From: Streptomyces canus 299MFChir4.1
Lineage (GTDB): Bacteria > Actinomycetota > Actinomycetes > Streptomycetales > Streptomycetaceae
Assembly (NCBI RefSeq): GCF_000383615.1
Contig: NZ_KB911587.1
Span: 62,001-126,000 of the forward strand
Direction: 5' to 3'
Length of the DNA stretch: 64,000 nucleotides
Under the pieces are notes generated by a model. The model was not told the DNA's origin. It saw only the letters and a list, made by a program, of their open reading frames with translations, and did no database searches. The translations under genes were made by a program, and so were the position numbers. Positions 34,671 to 48,291 of this stretch are shown one piece after another. Numbering within the stretch: the first letter of the stretch is position 1; each line of letters opens with the position of its first letter.

Positions 34671-35468
34671 TCAGCCGGGCACGTCCGCCCCGAGCAGCGT
34701 CCGCGTGAGCTGTTCGGCGTAGGCCACCGGATGCTGGGCGGCGCCGAGATGACCGCCGGGAAACTCGACGAAGTCGCCGTGCAGCTCCTTGGCGAGCAAC
34801 TCGGCTGTGCGGTAGAGGAGTTGGCTGCGTGAGTCGGTGCCGGCGGTGAGGGTGAGCCGGGGCCCCGATGGAGCCGCCGTCGGGATGTACGCGGTGAAGG
34901 GCCGCAGGACGTGGGCCAGGGAGATCGCCATGGGACTGGCCAACTCCTCCTCCCTGGAAAGAGGTTGGCCCTCCGGCAGCTCGCCGGCCGCCCGCTCCTC
35001 CAGCAGGGCGGTCATGCGGGCTCCCGCCGCGGCGAGACCCCGGTCGCGGTAGACGTCGCAGACCTCCACGAACCCGGCCCGCTGCCGTGCCCCGTCCGGC
35101 AGCACGCTCACACACGGCGGCTCGTGCGCGACGACGTGCAGCAGCCGCTCCGGGTGCCGGGCGACCAGGTCGAGGGCGGCGACACCGCCCGCGCTGATGC
35201 CGTGGACATACGCCGACTCGCCGTCCGGGAGCGTCGCGTCGAGCACCCGCCGCGCCCCGCCGCTCCAGTCCTGGGGCCGCTGGTCCTCGACGGGCGCGCC
35301 CAGCCGTCCGTGGGCGAGGCCGAGTGGGTCGTAGGTGACGACGGTGAAGCGCCCGGCGAGTGCCTCCGTCATCGGGCCGAGGCCCATGGGGTGGCCGGCG
35401 CCGCCGGGGATCAGCAGCAGGACGGGGCCGGTGCCGGTGACGTCGTAGTGAAGATGCGGGTCGGCCAT
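34671..35468 (-). CDS. Alpha/beta-hydrolase
   Basis: 265 residues, alpha/beta-hydrolase fold. The oxyanion region is LLLIPGGAGHPMG, the nucleophile elbow YVHGISAGGVA (Ser92), and the likely catalytic histidine is in EFPGGHLGAAQHP near the C-terminus. No signal peptide. ATG at 35468. Substrate unknown; similar small hydrolases include esterases and haloperoxidase-like enzymes. Confidence 0.85.
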   Translation of the reverse strand: MADPHLHYDVTGTGPVLLLIPGGAGHPMGLGPMTEALAGRFTVVTYDPLGLAHGRLGAPVEDQRPQDWSGGARRVLDATLPDGESAYVHGISAGGVAALDLVARHPERLLHVVAHEPPCVSVLPDGARQRAGFVEVCDVYRDRGLAAAGARMTALLEERAAGELPEGQPLSREEELASPMAISLAHVLRPFTAYIPTAAPSGPRLTLTAGTDSRSQLLYRTAELLAKELHGDFVEFPGGHLGAAQHPVAYAEQLTRTLLGADVPG

Positions 35469-35677
35469 GGTCTCTCCTCAGGGGTCGTGTTCGTCCTGGC
35501 AGGCGTCGAAGCCGCCCGCCGCCCGCGGCGTGCTCCCGGCCCGGCGAGACGGTCGGCGGGCAGGCCTGCTCCAGGACTCACGGGAGGAGGCTACCCGGGG
35601 TGCCTCGGTCGTCGGCCAGCGATTTTCAGAGAGCGGGAACAGGCTCAAGTGCCTTGCGCGGACAGTAGATTCACGCC

Positions 35678-36268
35678 ATGAGTGACGACGAGGAGTACCA
35701 GGACAAGAGCCCGGCCGCCGCACGGATGGGGAAGGCTGCCGAGTACCTGGTCGCGGCTTCCTCCATCCTCGCCACGGACGGCGAGCTGAACGTCTCCACC
35801 TCGCTCGTGGACGACGAAGGCGTGGACCTCGTCTTCCACCGGCGCGGCAGCACCGCGACCCTGGCCGTGCAGGTGAAGGCCAGGATGTCCACCGGGGTCC
35901 TGGTCCGACGGGGCACGCTGATGGCCTTCGTCCGGTCGCAGACGTTCCAGCCCCGGTCCGACCTCGACATGCTCTTCGTCGCCGTGGACGTGGAGCAGGG
36001 GGCGATCTGTCACGGCAGTCAACGAGCAGCCCCGGAAAAGGTCACCCATTCGCCCCAGGAACTCCCGTTCCCCTCCCGACAGCAAAGGACCACAGAACAT
36101 CCCAGGCCGGAGGAGACCCTCATGACGCACAACGGAACATGCGCATCCAGCACGGACACTCACCCACGCTCACCAGAGGTCACTCATGCTGGGCAAACCG
36201 GCAACAGTTCCCGACCCCGCCGGACCACCTATGATCACGTACGGTCACTGGCAATGTCCACTCCGTAA
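35678..36268 (+). CDS. DUF4365/PD-(D/E)XK-like protein with degraded C-terminus
   Basis: Residues 1 to about 110 look like a restriction-endonuclease-fold protein: MGKAAEYLVAASSIL, then DDEGVDLVFHRRG and LAVQVKARMS, giving the D...QxK active-site pattern. After about position 36010 (following LDMLFVAVDVEQGAI) the translation becomes low-complexity and Ser/Thr/Pro/His-rich, unlike any fold. A frameshift or deletion probably removed the natural end. ATG at 35678. Its activity is doubtful. Confidence 0.5.
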   Translation: MSDDEEYQDKSPAAARMGKAAEYLVAASSILATDGELNVSTSLVDDEGVDLVFHRRGSTATLAVQVKARMSTGVLVRRGTLMAFVRSQTFQPRSDLDMLFVAVDVEQGAICHGSQRAAPEKVTHSPQELPFPSRQQRTTEHPRPEETLMTHNGTCASSTDTHPRSPEVTHAGQTGNSSRPRRTTYDHVRSLAMSTP

Positions 36269-36292
36269 CTCGTACAACCCGGAGCGTACGAG
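36269..36292. promoter_or_regulatory. Perfect inverted repeat, operator candidate
   Basis: ctcgtac at 36269-36275 and gtacgag at 36286-36292 form a perfect 7-bp inverted repeat with a 10-bp spacer, one helical turn apart. It lies 45 bp upstream of the frameshifted ATP-binding gene. Such palindromes suit dimeric XRE-type regulators, which often accompany these anti-sigma-like proteins in Streptomyces. Confidence 0.4.
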
Positions 36293-36336
36293 TTTCGTGC
36301 CTGGCCGACTCCCGTCGCTCCCGGGACGGTTGGGGC

Positions 36337-36776
36337 ATGCACGCAGAGACCGATCTCCAACCTCCCGTCGTCGTCAGCACGTTCACCCAGCTCTTCGCCT
36401 GCACCCCGCCCGGTGCCCGGCGGGCCCGACGGCTCGTCGCCAACCGGATGGACGTCTGGGGCTACGCGCACGGGAGCGAACCGAACGAGGACGTCACCCT
36501 CGTCGTCGCCGAGTTGGCCGCCAACGCCGTACGGCACGGTCGGGTGAGTGGGCGCGGGTTCCGCGTACGACTGCTGCGCGCGAGGAGTCGTTGCGGGTGG
36601 AGGTGAGCGACGCGAGGGTGGATCGGCTGCCGGTGCCGGCGCGGGAGGCGGACGAAGGAGGGCGGGGGCTGCTGCTGGTCGAGGCGCTGTCGGAGAAGTG
36701 GGGCGTCGAACTCCGGCCGGGCGGGGCGTACAAGACCGTCTGGGCGGAGCTCCGAGTGGGGTCGTGCGCCGACTGA
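36337..36776 (+). pseudogene. Frameshifted RsbW-like ATP-binding (anti-sigma type) protein
   Basis: The N-terminal part, in the frame starting ATG 36337, reads PPGARRARRLVANRMDVWGY and VTLVVAELAANAVRHGRVSG, the HATPase_c N-box of RsbW/SpoIIAB-like kinases. Near 36574-36582 the frame is lost; the C-terminal part continues in another frame as EESLRVEVSDARVDRLPVPA and ADEGGRGLLLVEALSEKWGV, the expected G-box region. Together they make one normal-length protein if one base is restored. Either a real single-base deletion or a sequencing error. Confidence 0.7.
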
Positions 36777-36782
36777 CTCCTC

Positions 36783-37228
36783 CTATGGCGCGGCCTGCCG
36801 ACAGTCGGCTTCCGTGGACCGGTCGTGCAGGTAGCGGGACTGTTCTGGAGGGGTGAGGCCAGTGTCGACGGCCGCGCAGATGTCGTGGATCGCGCGGCCC
36901 GGGTCGGGCAGGTCGACGTTCCACAGGCCGACGGAGCCGTCCGTGCCGATGGCCAGGGTGTGTCCGTCGGGGCTGAACGCCACCGCTTCGGGTGAGCGCG
37001 TCGGCAGGGTGAGTCTGTTCTGGCTGGTGGCGAGGTCCCACAACTGGACGTCTCTCGCGCCGCTCGCGGCCAGGGTGCGCGCATCGGGGCTGAAGGCCAG
37101 CGACGCCACTTCACCTTCGACACGGAAGCCGTCCTGGAGCCGGCCGGTGCGCGCGTCCCACATCGTCACCGATCCGCGACTGCCGCTCGCGGTGGCCAGG
37201 GTGCGCCCGTCCGGGCCTCCTGTCGCAC
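36783..37228 (-). pseudogene. 5'-truncated WD40-repeat gene
   Basis: The minus-strand frame contains WD40 blades: PDGRTLATASGSRGSVTMWD, VASLAFSPDARTLAASGARD, then VAFSPDGHTLAIGTDG, and a natural-looking tail ending at 36783. Streptomyces WD40 proteins are usually several hundred residues and often carry a kinase or NB-ARC part, but here only about three blades remain. Upstream of about 37228 the pattern stops, and the MFS promoter region begins. An ATG at 37169 could give a 128-residue product. It is convergent with the ATP-binding pseudogene. Confidence 0.55.
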
Positions 37229-37307
37229 CACATCCCGCGATGCCCAGGGGCGCGGGACACGGGCGCCGAAAGTCGTTTCCGTGCCGGTGGCGGCGGCCCT
37301 AAGGTTG

Positions 37308-37329
37308 CCCAGGTTGTCCGAGACCTGGG
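37308..37329. promoter_or_regulatory. Inverted repeat just upstream of the MFS gene
   Basis: cccaggt at 37308-37314 is complementary to acctggg at 37323-37329, separated by 8 bp. It ends 7 bp before the start codon and could be an operator or a hairpin that affects translation. Confidence 0.35.
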
Positions 37330-37336
37330 GAGGGGC

Positions 37337-38605
37337 ATGGCGTGCAAGGCGAGGCGTGACGGAGAGTCCGACGGCCGCACGGCTTCCCCGAAGTCCGACG
37401 ACGAGCCGCGCCCGCTCTGGCGGCAACGCGACTTCGCCGTCTTCTGGGCCGCCCAGACCCTCTCCGTCCTCGGTGACTCCTTCGCCCTGATCGCGCTGCC
37501 CCTGCTGGTGCTGGAGGCCACGGGCTCCCTCGCCCGGATGGGGCTCCTGACGGCGGTCGGCGGTGCCGCCTCGGTCGTCGCCGCCGTGTTCGCGGGCGTG
37601 GTGGTGGACCGGGTGGACCGGCGCCGGCTGCTCATCGGCTGCGATCTCGTGCGCATGGTGCTGTACGGGGTGATCCCGCTGGTGTGGCTGTTCGGGCCGC
37701 GGGTCTGGCTGCTGTACGCGGTGCTGCCGGTGTGCGAGGCGGTCGGCATGCTGTTCGCCGTCGGGTACGTCACCGTCGTACGGAGTCTCGTCGGTACCGG
37801 TCAACTCACGGAGGCCAACGGGCGGTTGAACGCGACCGCCGCCGCGGCCGGGGTGCTGGGGCCGGTGTGCGCGGGTGTGGTGGCGGCCTGGACCGGCCCC
37901 GCCACGGCGGTCGGCGTGGACGCGGCGAGCTTCGGGGTGTCGGCGCTGTGCACGTACTTCGTACGGTTCCGCTCCCGCCTCGCCGAGGCACCCGAACGCA
38001 CCGGCCTGTGGCGCGACCTGCGCACCGGGGTGGCGTTCCTGCGCGGGCACCCGGTGCTCCGCTCGCTCACCCTGCTGCTGTTCGTGTTCAGCTTCCTCAC
38101 CCTCGGCCTGAACGACCTGGTGATCTACCACCTCAAGCACGACCTCGGCCACGACGACGGCACGGTCGGCACCGTCATGGCCGTCGGCGCGCTCGGCACC
38201 ATCACCGGCGCCCTGCTGGTGGCGCGGGTACGCCGGCGGCTCGGCTTCGGCGCGGTCTGGACCGGCTCGGTCGCGCTGTGCGGGCTCGCGTTCGCCGGCA
38301 TCGGCTGGGCCCGCGACGTACCGGCCGTCGCGGCGCTGTGCGCGGTCTTCCTCGCCTGCGGCGGCATGGCGGGAACCTGCTCGATGTCCCTGCGCCAGGA
38401 GGTGACCCCGGAACCCCTCCTGGGCCGCGTCACCTCCGCCTTCTGGACCCTCCACTACTCGGCGGCCCCGATCGGCGCGGCCGTCCTGACCTGGGCGGCG
38501 GACCGGCAAGGCACAGCGCCGGTGGGTCTGGTCGCCGGTGGGTGCTGCGTGGTGATCGCGGTAGCCGCACTGTTCACTCCCGTACGACGGGCGGGGCGAC
38601 CCTGA
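37337..38605 (+). CDS. MFS transporter (MFS_3, exporter type)
   Basis: 422 residues with about twelve membrane spans. It starts with a charged cytosolic segment and then DFAVFWAAQTLSVLGDSFAL, characteristic of the enterobactin-exporter-like MFS_3 group; the loop motif GVVVDRVDRRRLLIGCDLVR matches MFS motif A. Substrate unknown, possibly a drug or secondary metabolite. ATG at 37337 after GGGGAGGGGC. No regulator is adjacent. Confidence 0.88.
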   Translation: MACKARRDGESDGRTASPKSDDEPRPLWRQRDFAVFWAAQTLSVLGDSFALIALPLLVLEATGSLARMGLLTAVGGAASVVAAVFAGVVVDRVDRRRLLIGCDLVRMVLYGVIPLVWLFGPRVWLLYAVLPVCEAVGMLFAVGYVTVVRSLVGTGQLTEANGRLNATAAAAGVLGPVCAGVVAAWTGPATAVGVDAASFGVSALCTYFVRFRSRLAEAPERTGLWRDLRTGVAFLRGHPVLRSLTLLLFVFSFLTLGLNDLVIYHLKHDLGHDDGTVGTVMAVGALGTITGALLVARVRRRLGFGAVWTGSVALCGLAFAGIGWARDVPAVAALCAVFLACGGMAGTCSMSLRQEVTPEPLLGRVTSAFWTLHYSAAPIGAAVLTWAADRQGTAPVGLVAGGCCVVIAVAALFTPVRRAGRP

Positions 38606-38621
38606 CCGCACCCTGCGCGCT

Positions 38622-39149
38622 TCACAGGTCGTGAACCGCCGACCGAGCTGTGGAGACGAAGGCCAGCAGCGACAGCCAAAAGGGGTCGTAGTACTGGTCG
38701 AACTCGGTGAGTGCGCTCGAATCGCCGGCGATCGCCGCCTCTAGGACACGGTAGGGAGGCCTGGTCGCGAGGCGCAGGTTTTCCGCTGCTTCAGCCACGG
38801 TGTCGGGGCCCTCCAGGTTGATGACCCATATGACGTGGCGCAGCTGCGCGTATTCCTCGCGAAGGCCCGCCCTTACCTCCTTCAGTGCGGGCAACTGTTC
38901 GATACGTGGTACGGCTGAGGCGTGGATGTCCGAAATCATCCAGTACAACTCGGCCATCTTGTGGGCCTGCTCGATGAGGCTCACATACGCGGTCCGGCGT
39001 GCCGCGCTGATCCGGACCACGCGTTGGGTTTTCTCGGCCGTGTTCGCCTGAATCTGTGCCGCGCGCGCCGTGCCGCGGCTGGTGACCCAACTGGCCAGCA
39101 CGGCTGTGCCGGCGGTCAACGAGGAGAACCAGAGGGCGGAGTCGGTCAT
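38622..39149 (-). CDS. Hypothetical protein with N-terminal membrane segment
   Basis: 175 residues. A short hydrophobic N-terminus (SLTAGTAVLASWVTSRG) is followed by a mainly helical, charged domain (ARRTAYVSLIEQAHKMAELY). I do not recognise the family. Similar lone small proteins are frequent in Streptomyces. ATG at 39149. It is convergent with the MFS gene. Confidence 0.6.
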   Translation of the reverse strand: MTDSALWFSSLTAGTAVLASWVTSRGTARAAQIQANTAEKTQRVVRISAARRTAYVSLIEQAHKMAELYWMISDIHASAVPRIEQLPALKEVRAGLREEYAQLRHVIWVINLEGPDTVAEAAENLRLATRPPYRVLEAAIAGDSSALTEFDQYYDPFWLSLLAFVSTARSAVHDL

Positions 39150-39277
39150 GCGGGGGATTGTTCCCCGGTGAGCACGCGATGAATGCTCCGCTCCTACCGC
39201 AACCCGCTACCGCACGAATTTCGGCCAAGTCCCTTTTGCAGGCTGTGCGTTGGGTCAGTTCGGGTGGAAGCCCGACG

Positions 39278-40078
39278 TCACCCGTTGACCCCCGAATAAT
39301 GCCGAAGACTCCACCCCCACAGCACCCGCGCCCCCAGATACGCCACCACGCCCAGCAGCGGCGATATCGCCGCCAGCCAGTACGGGACGCCCGTGTCGTG
39401 GCCGTGGCCCGTCAGGATCGCCGCCGGGAAGTAGGCGACGAAGGCGAGGGGGAGGCCGTAGGTGAGGAGGCCGCCCACCGCCTTCGGGAGGACGTTGAGG
39501 GGGTAGCTGCCGAAGGTGCCGAGGAGTTCCTCCAGCCAGCGGCTCCAGTAGTCCGCGGCCGGGAACCGCAGGCCCGCGCAGGTGATCGCCGTGAAGAGGG
39601 CCGCCTCCAGGAACATGCCCCCGACGACCGCGGCGATCAGGTAGGAGATCCGGCCCGGCGTCCAGTCCAGCTGGCTGCGGCTGAGCGCGCCGACCATCAG
39701 GCCCACCGCGACCGTCAGGTCGCCGATCGCGTTGGTGGGGAAGAAGGCCAGCTGGAGCTGGCGGTACACCGGCATCGGGCGGGTCAGGTAGATGTCGATC
39801 CTGCCCTCCTGGATCTGCCGGCCCGCGCCGTGCACCCGGCCCAGCAACAGGACGAACAGCCCGTGCGCGAGCATCCGCGTCGCCGGGATCAGCAGGACCT
39901 CCGAGCTGTCCCAGCCGCCCATCCCGGTGAACCGGGTCAGCAGCACCGTGGCGAACACGATCACCGACACCTGCCAGATCGCACCGATCGCGATCATCAG
40001 CAGGAACTCGGTGCGGTACTCCAGCTGCGCACGGAAGTTGAGACGCGTGACGCGCCACGCGATCCGCATGCCGTTCAC
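39278..40078 (-). CDS. ABC-2 type permease, second subunit
   Basis: 266 residues with about six membrane spans (FLLMIAIGAIWQVSVIVFATVLL, split here as FLLMIAIGAIWQ and VSVIVFATVLL). It contains the helical segment RIDIYLTRPMPVYRQLQ seen in DUF990/ABC2_membrane_6 permeases. GTG at 40078 has GGGAGG nine bases upstream; an ATG at 40069 is the alternative. It is the last gene of a three-gene export operon with the permease and ATPase upstream. Confidence 0.85.
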   Translation of the reverse strand: MNGMRIAWRVTRLNFRAQLEYRTEFLLMIAIGAIWQVSVIVFATVLLTRFTGMGGWDSSEVLLIPATRMLAHGLFVLLLGRVHGAGRQIQEGRIDIYLTRPMPVYRQLQLAFFPTNAIGDLTVAVGLMVGALSRSQLDWTPGRISYLIAAVVGGMFLEAALFTAITCAGLRFPAADYWSRWLEELLGTFGSYPLNVLPKAVGGLLTYGLPLAFVAYFPAAILTGHGHDTGVPYWLAAISPLLGVVAYLGARVLWGWSLRHYSGVNG

Positions 40079-40083
40079 AGGCC

Positions 40084-40887
40084 TCAGCCTCCCTGGGAGA
40101 TGACGCGACGGGCGGCCCGCCGCCACAGGAAACGGGTGAACAGGAACAGCGCCACGACCCAGAACGCCTGGATCGCCAGCTGCCCGAAGGCGTCGGACAG
40201 CGGGATGCGTCCGATGTAGAGGGAGAGCGGCACGCTCAACGTGGCCTGGAACGGCAGGAATCCGCTCAGCGTGATGAACCAGTCCGGGAAGAACCACAGC
40301 GGCGCGTACACACCGGACAGCAGGTTCTGCGCGAAGATCAGGATCAGCATCGCCGCGTTGTTGCGGACCGTCCAGAAGCACAGCTGGTCCAGCGTGAGCA
40401 TCACGAAGTACAGGACGCCCTGGCCAAGGAGCAGACTCAGCACGAACACCCCGGCCACGGCGGCCGACCTGGGCGGTTCCACCACCCCGGCCGCCAGGCA
40501 GACCAGATAGCCGCCGAGCGCCCACGCGAAGCCGTACAGCTGCTCGCCCAGCGCCCGCAGGGCGTGGTAGCGCTGAGGCGGCAGCGGGCGCAGATACCAG
40601 TAGACGATCGTGCCGAAGTGCATGTGCTGCAGCACGGTGTCCCGGCCCGCGTACTGGTCCAGCTCCCTGATCCGGGAGGCGAGTACGGCCAGCACGGCAT
40701 AGGTGACCGCCTGGCCCTCCGCGAGGCCCGCGGTGGTGCCGGTGTGCGCGTACAGACCGTGCCACAGGGAGGCCACCAGGACTACCTGGACGGCCAGTCG
40801 GACCAGGACGGCCGTCATCCGGGGCGGTGCGTGCAGCTCGCCGAGCGGGGTGACCCGGGCGGCGCGCCAGGCGTGCAGGACGGCCAT
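40084..40887 (-). CDS. ABC-2 type permease, first subunit
   Basis: 267 residues, about six membrane spans, DUF990-like; YWYLRPLPPQRYHALRALG corresponds to the RPLP region of its partner permease. It begins 1 bp after the stop of the ATPase gene and ends 5 bp before the second permease, so the three genes form one transcription unit. Probably half of a heterodimeric exporter. Confidence 0.85.
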   Translation of the reverse strand: MAVLHAWRAARVTPLGELHAPPRMTAVLVRLAVQVVLVASLWHGLYAHTGTTAGLAEGQAVTYAVLAVLASRIRELDQYAGRDTVLQHMHFGTIVYWYLRPLPPQRYHALRALGEQLYGFAWALGGYLVCLAAGVVEPPRSAAVAGVFVLSLLLGQGVLYFVMLTLDQLCFWTVRNNAAMLILIFAQNLLSGVYAPLWFFPDWFITLSGFLPFQATLSVPLSLYIGRIPLSDAFGQLAIQAFWVVALFLFTRFLWRRAARRVISQGG

Positions 40888-40888
40888 G

Positions 40889-41905
40889 TCAGACCGCCTC
40901 GGTCGCGGGTTCCGCGTGGACGTAGGCCGCCCGCATCACGTCTTCGAGGTCGGCCTCGTCGATGGCGACGCCCGTCACCTCGTACCGCTCGATGACCGCC
41001 TTCAGGGCCTGGTGCACGGTGGGGGAGTCCGGTCCGTCGGGGCTCTCGGGGCCGAAGACGACCTGCGGGCCCTCCTTGCGCAGCACCGCGATCCCCGGCA
41101 GCGGCACGACGTCCGTGTGCGCGTCGGCGAGGGTCGCGCGGACCTGCCAGGTGGAGCCGAACTTGCGGCGGATCTCGTCGAGGCTGCCGTCCAGGACGAG
41201 CCTGCCGTGGTTGATCAGGACGACCCGCTCGGCGAGCCGCTCGACCTCGGTCATGTCGTGGGTGGTCAGCAGGACCGTACGGCCGCGCTCCTCGACCTGG
41301 TGGCGCAGGAACTCCCGCACCTGCTCCTTGACCACCACGTCCATGCCGATGGTCGGCTCGTCGAGGAAGACGACCGGCGGGTCGTGCAGCAGCGCGGCCG
41401 CCAGGTCGCAGCGCACCCGCTGGCCGAGGGAGAGATGGCGGACCCGGGTGTCCCAGAACGTGGACAGCTCCAGGATGGCGTCGAACTCCGCGAGCCGGAC
41501 CGCGTGTTCGGCCTTCGGCACCTCGTAGATGTCCCGGAGGATCGAGAACGACTCGCGCACCGGCAGGTCCCACCACAGCTGCGTGCGCTGCCCGAACACC
41601 GCGCCGATGTTACGGGCGTTGCGTTCGCGATCCTCGTACGGCACCACGCCCGCCACCCTGGCTTCGCCCGAGGTGGGCGTGAGGATGCCGGTGAGCATCT
41701 TGATGGTGGTGGACTTGCCGGCGCCGTTCGGGCCGAGCAGGGCGAGGAGTTCGCCGGGCGCCACGTCGAAGGTGATGTCCGAGACGGCGTGCTTGGCGAC
41801 CCGCTCCGGATTGACCAGGGAGCGCAGGGTGCCGCCGAGGCCGGGGCGGCGGACGGTGGTGTGGAAGGTGCGGGACAGGCCGCGAACCTCGATGCTTCCG
41901 GGCAC
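40889..41905 (-). CDS. ABC transporter ATP-binding protein (exporter)
   Basis: 338 residues. Walker A LLGPNGAGKSTT, signature HLSLGQRVR, Walker B VVFLDEPTIGMD and switch TTHDMTEVERLA are all intact. The N-terminal extension with NPERVAKHAVSDI is typical of the ATPases paired with DUF990 permeases. GTG start at 41905 with AAGGGAG upstream. Substrate unknown. Confidence 0.9.
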   Translation of the reverse strand: MPGSIEVRGLSRTFHTTVRRPGLGGTLRSLVNPERVAKHAVSDITFDVAPGELLALLGPNGAGKSTTIKMLTGILTPTSGEARVAGVVPYEDRERNARNIGAVFGQRTQLWWDLPVRESFSILRDIYEVPKAEHAVRLAEFDAILELSTFWDTRVRHLSLGQRVRCDLAAALLHDPPVVFLDEPTIGMDVVVKEQVREFLRHQVEERGRTVLLTTHDMTEVERLAERVVLINHGRLVLDGSLDEIRRKFGSTWQVRATLADAHTDVVPLPGIAVLRKEGPQVVFGPESPDGPDSPTVHQALKAVIERYEVTGVAIDEADLEDVMRAAYVHAEPATEAV

Positions 41906-41935
41906 GCTGGGACTCCCTTGTTGCGAACAAGAGGT

Positions 41936-41968
41936 GCGGCCGGTCGGCTTGGAAGGCCGACCGGCCGC
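41936..41968 (-). terminator. Strong stem-loop after the galactosidase gene
   Basis: A perfect 13-bp inverted repeat (41936-41948 with 41956-41968) around a 7-nt loop (ttggaag). It lies between the end of the GH2 gene and the start of the ABC exporter operon, and would end the sugar-import operon. Confidence 0.7.
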
Positions 41969-42043
41969 GGGTACCCCATGACCGTCGCAGAATCCCGATC
42001 ACACTGGCAATGGACTAACCCACCGGAGAATTGGACTAATCGA

Positions 42044-46778
<4,735 letters not shown>

Positions 46779-46798
46779 GTCGTGGTTTCTCCGTCGAC

Positions 46799-48061
46799 CT
46801 ATCCGAAGAGCTTCTTGAGCTCTGCGTTGACCTTCTTCTCCGCGGTGGCGAGCGCGGCGTTCGGGTCGCCGTTCTTACGGACGCTGTTGGCGAACGCGTC
46901 GGTCAGGGCGGTGATCATCGCCTGGGTCCAGCCGATGTTGTCGAAGTGCCCGAACTCGTTGAAGAGCTTGACGCCCTCGGCCGGCAGACCCGTCTTGAGC
47001 TTGGTGGCGGACTGGGCGATGGAGGTGCGCGGCGGGATGTGGAAGCCGTACGAGGTGGCCCAGTCCTCCTGGTACTGCTTCTGGTCGATCCACAGCCACT
47101 TGACGTATTCCTTGGCCGCGTCGACGTTCTTGCCCTTGGCGTTGACGAACATCGACCAGCCGCCGTTGTAGACCGACTGCTTGCCGTTGTCCCCGACCTT
47201 GGGGAAGGGGAAGACGCCGAGGTCGTCGCCGAGGGCCTTCTGCATGGCGGGCATCGCCCACATGCCGCAGAACTGGATGGCGCACAGGCCCTGGTTGATC
47301 GTGGACGGGTCCCAGTAGTCGGCCGGGGCGTCAAGGAGCAGGTTGCCGCTGGTGAACAGTTGGCGGAGCTGCTTCATGCCGGCGACGACCGCGTCCGTGT
47401 GGAAGGCGGGCTTGTTGTCGGGGGTGAGGGTGTCGGCGCCGGCCGACCAGAGGAGCGGGTTGATGGCCGGGGTGAGGTCGTTGCCGAGGAAGACGCCCTT
47501 GACCTTGCTGGTGGTCAGCTTCTCCGCCGCCACGAGTAGCTCGTCGAGGGTGGTCGGCACCTCGACCTTGGCCTTCTCCAGCATCGACTTCCGGTAGAAG
47601 AAGAACTGCGGGTCGTCGATCATGCGGACGCCGTATATCTTCCCGTCCACCGTGTGCGACTTGATGTCGGCCGGATTGAAGTCGTCCTTGACCGGGTCGA
47701 TGATGTCGGTCAGGTCGGCCACCTGCCCGCTCTTGACCATCTGGATCTGCGGGTGGAACTCGAAGACGTCGGGCGCCTTCTTGGTGAGCAGGGCCGCGAA
47801 GAGCGCGGACTCGAAGTTGCTGCCCGTGATCCAGTTGGTCCTCACGTCGGCCTTCTTGTAGGCCGCCGCGTACCGCTTGATGGCCTGCTCCGTGCCCGCC
47901 TCGCCGTACGCGTGGAAGTACTGGACGAGCCCGTCGCCCGATCCGCCACCGCTGCGCCCCGTGTTGCCGCCGCACGCGGCCAGCCCGCCGGCGGCGGCAA
48001 GACCCATCCCGGCCTGCAGAACGCTTCGACGGTTCCAGTGGTTGTTGCTCATTGCCGACAT
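46799..48061 (-). CDS. Sugar-binding lipoprotein of the ABC importer
   Basis: 420 residues. Twin arginines (NNHWNRRSVLQAG) and the lipobox GGLAACGG (Cys30) show a lipoprotein anchored outside the membrane. The rest is a family 1 solute-binding protein (SBP_bac_1) with NGGWSMFVNAKGKN typical of oligosaccharide binders. ATG at 48061 with AAGGA upstream; an ATG at 48052 is also in frame. It is the first gene of the import operon that ends with the GH2 enzyme. Confidence 0.9.
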   Translation of the reverse strand: MSAMSNNHWNRRSVLQAGMGLAAAGGLAACGGNTGRSGGGSGDGLVQYFHAYGEAGTEQAIKRYAAAYKKADVRTNWITGSNFESALFAALLTKKAPDVFEFHPQIQMVKSGQVADLTDIIDPVKDDFNPADIKSHTVDGKIYGVRMIDDPQFFFYRKSMLEKAKVEVPTTLDELLVAAEKLTTSKVKGVFLGNDLTPAINPLLWSAGADTLTPDNKPAFHTDAVVAGMKQLRQLFTSGNLLLDAPADYWDPSTINQGLCAIQFCGMWAMPAMQKALGDDLGVFPFPKVGDNGKQSVYNGGWSMFVNAKGKNVDAAKEYVKWLWIDQKQYQEDWATSYGFHIPPRTSIAQSATKLKTGLPAEGVKLFNEFGHFDNIGWTQAMITALTDAFANSVRKNGDPNAALATAEKKVNAELKKLFG

Positions 48062-48291
48062 GCTGACGTCCTTGTCTCGAATACGGCTGCGACTCTGTGC
48101 CAAGGCTCTGCGGCTCAGTGCCAGGTGGCTCAAATGGACCTGCGGTGCGGGACGTTAACCTTCGGCTAAGGCTTCGGCAAGGGGTTGGACGAAGTCTGCT
48201 CGAAGCGTTGTGCGGCGTTCGGGATACCGGACGGCTCGGGATCGCGGGCCGCCGCACCAGCGGCCCGCAACCCCCTTGCGGATGTGCTGTG
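48062..48291. promoter_or_regulatory. Promoter region of the sugar-import operon
   Basis: 230 bp between the importer operon and the 3' end of the upstream GH30 gene. It contains closely spaced near-repeats cttcggctaagg and cttcggcaaggg at about 48165-48187, a possible regulator site; the nearby ROK protein is the obvious candidate. It also holds the GH30 terminator. Confidence 0.4.
48244..48268 (-). terminator. Stem-loop after the GH30 gene
   Basis: gcgggccgc at 48244-48252 pairs perfectly with 48260-48268 around a 7-nt loop. It sits 24 bp beyond the stop codon of the GH30 gene. Confidence 0.65.

Noticed and set aside
36186..36336. Separate small gene starting at 36186
   Set aside because: Its frame is protein-like only after about 36582, where it is the displaced C-terminus of the ATP-binding protein.
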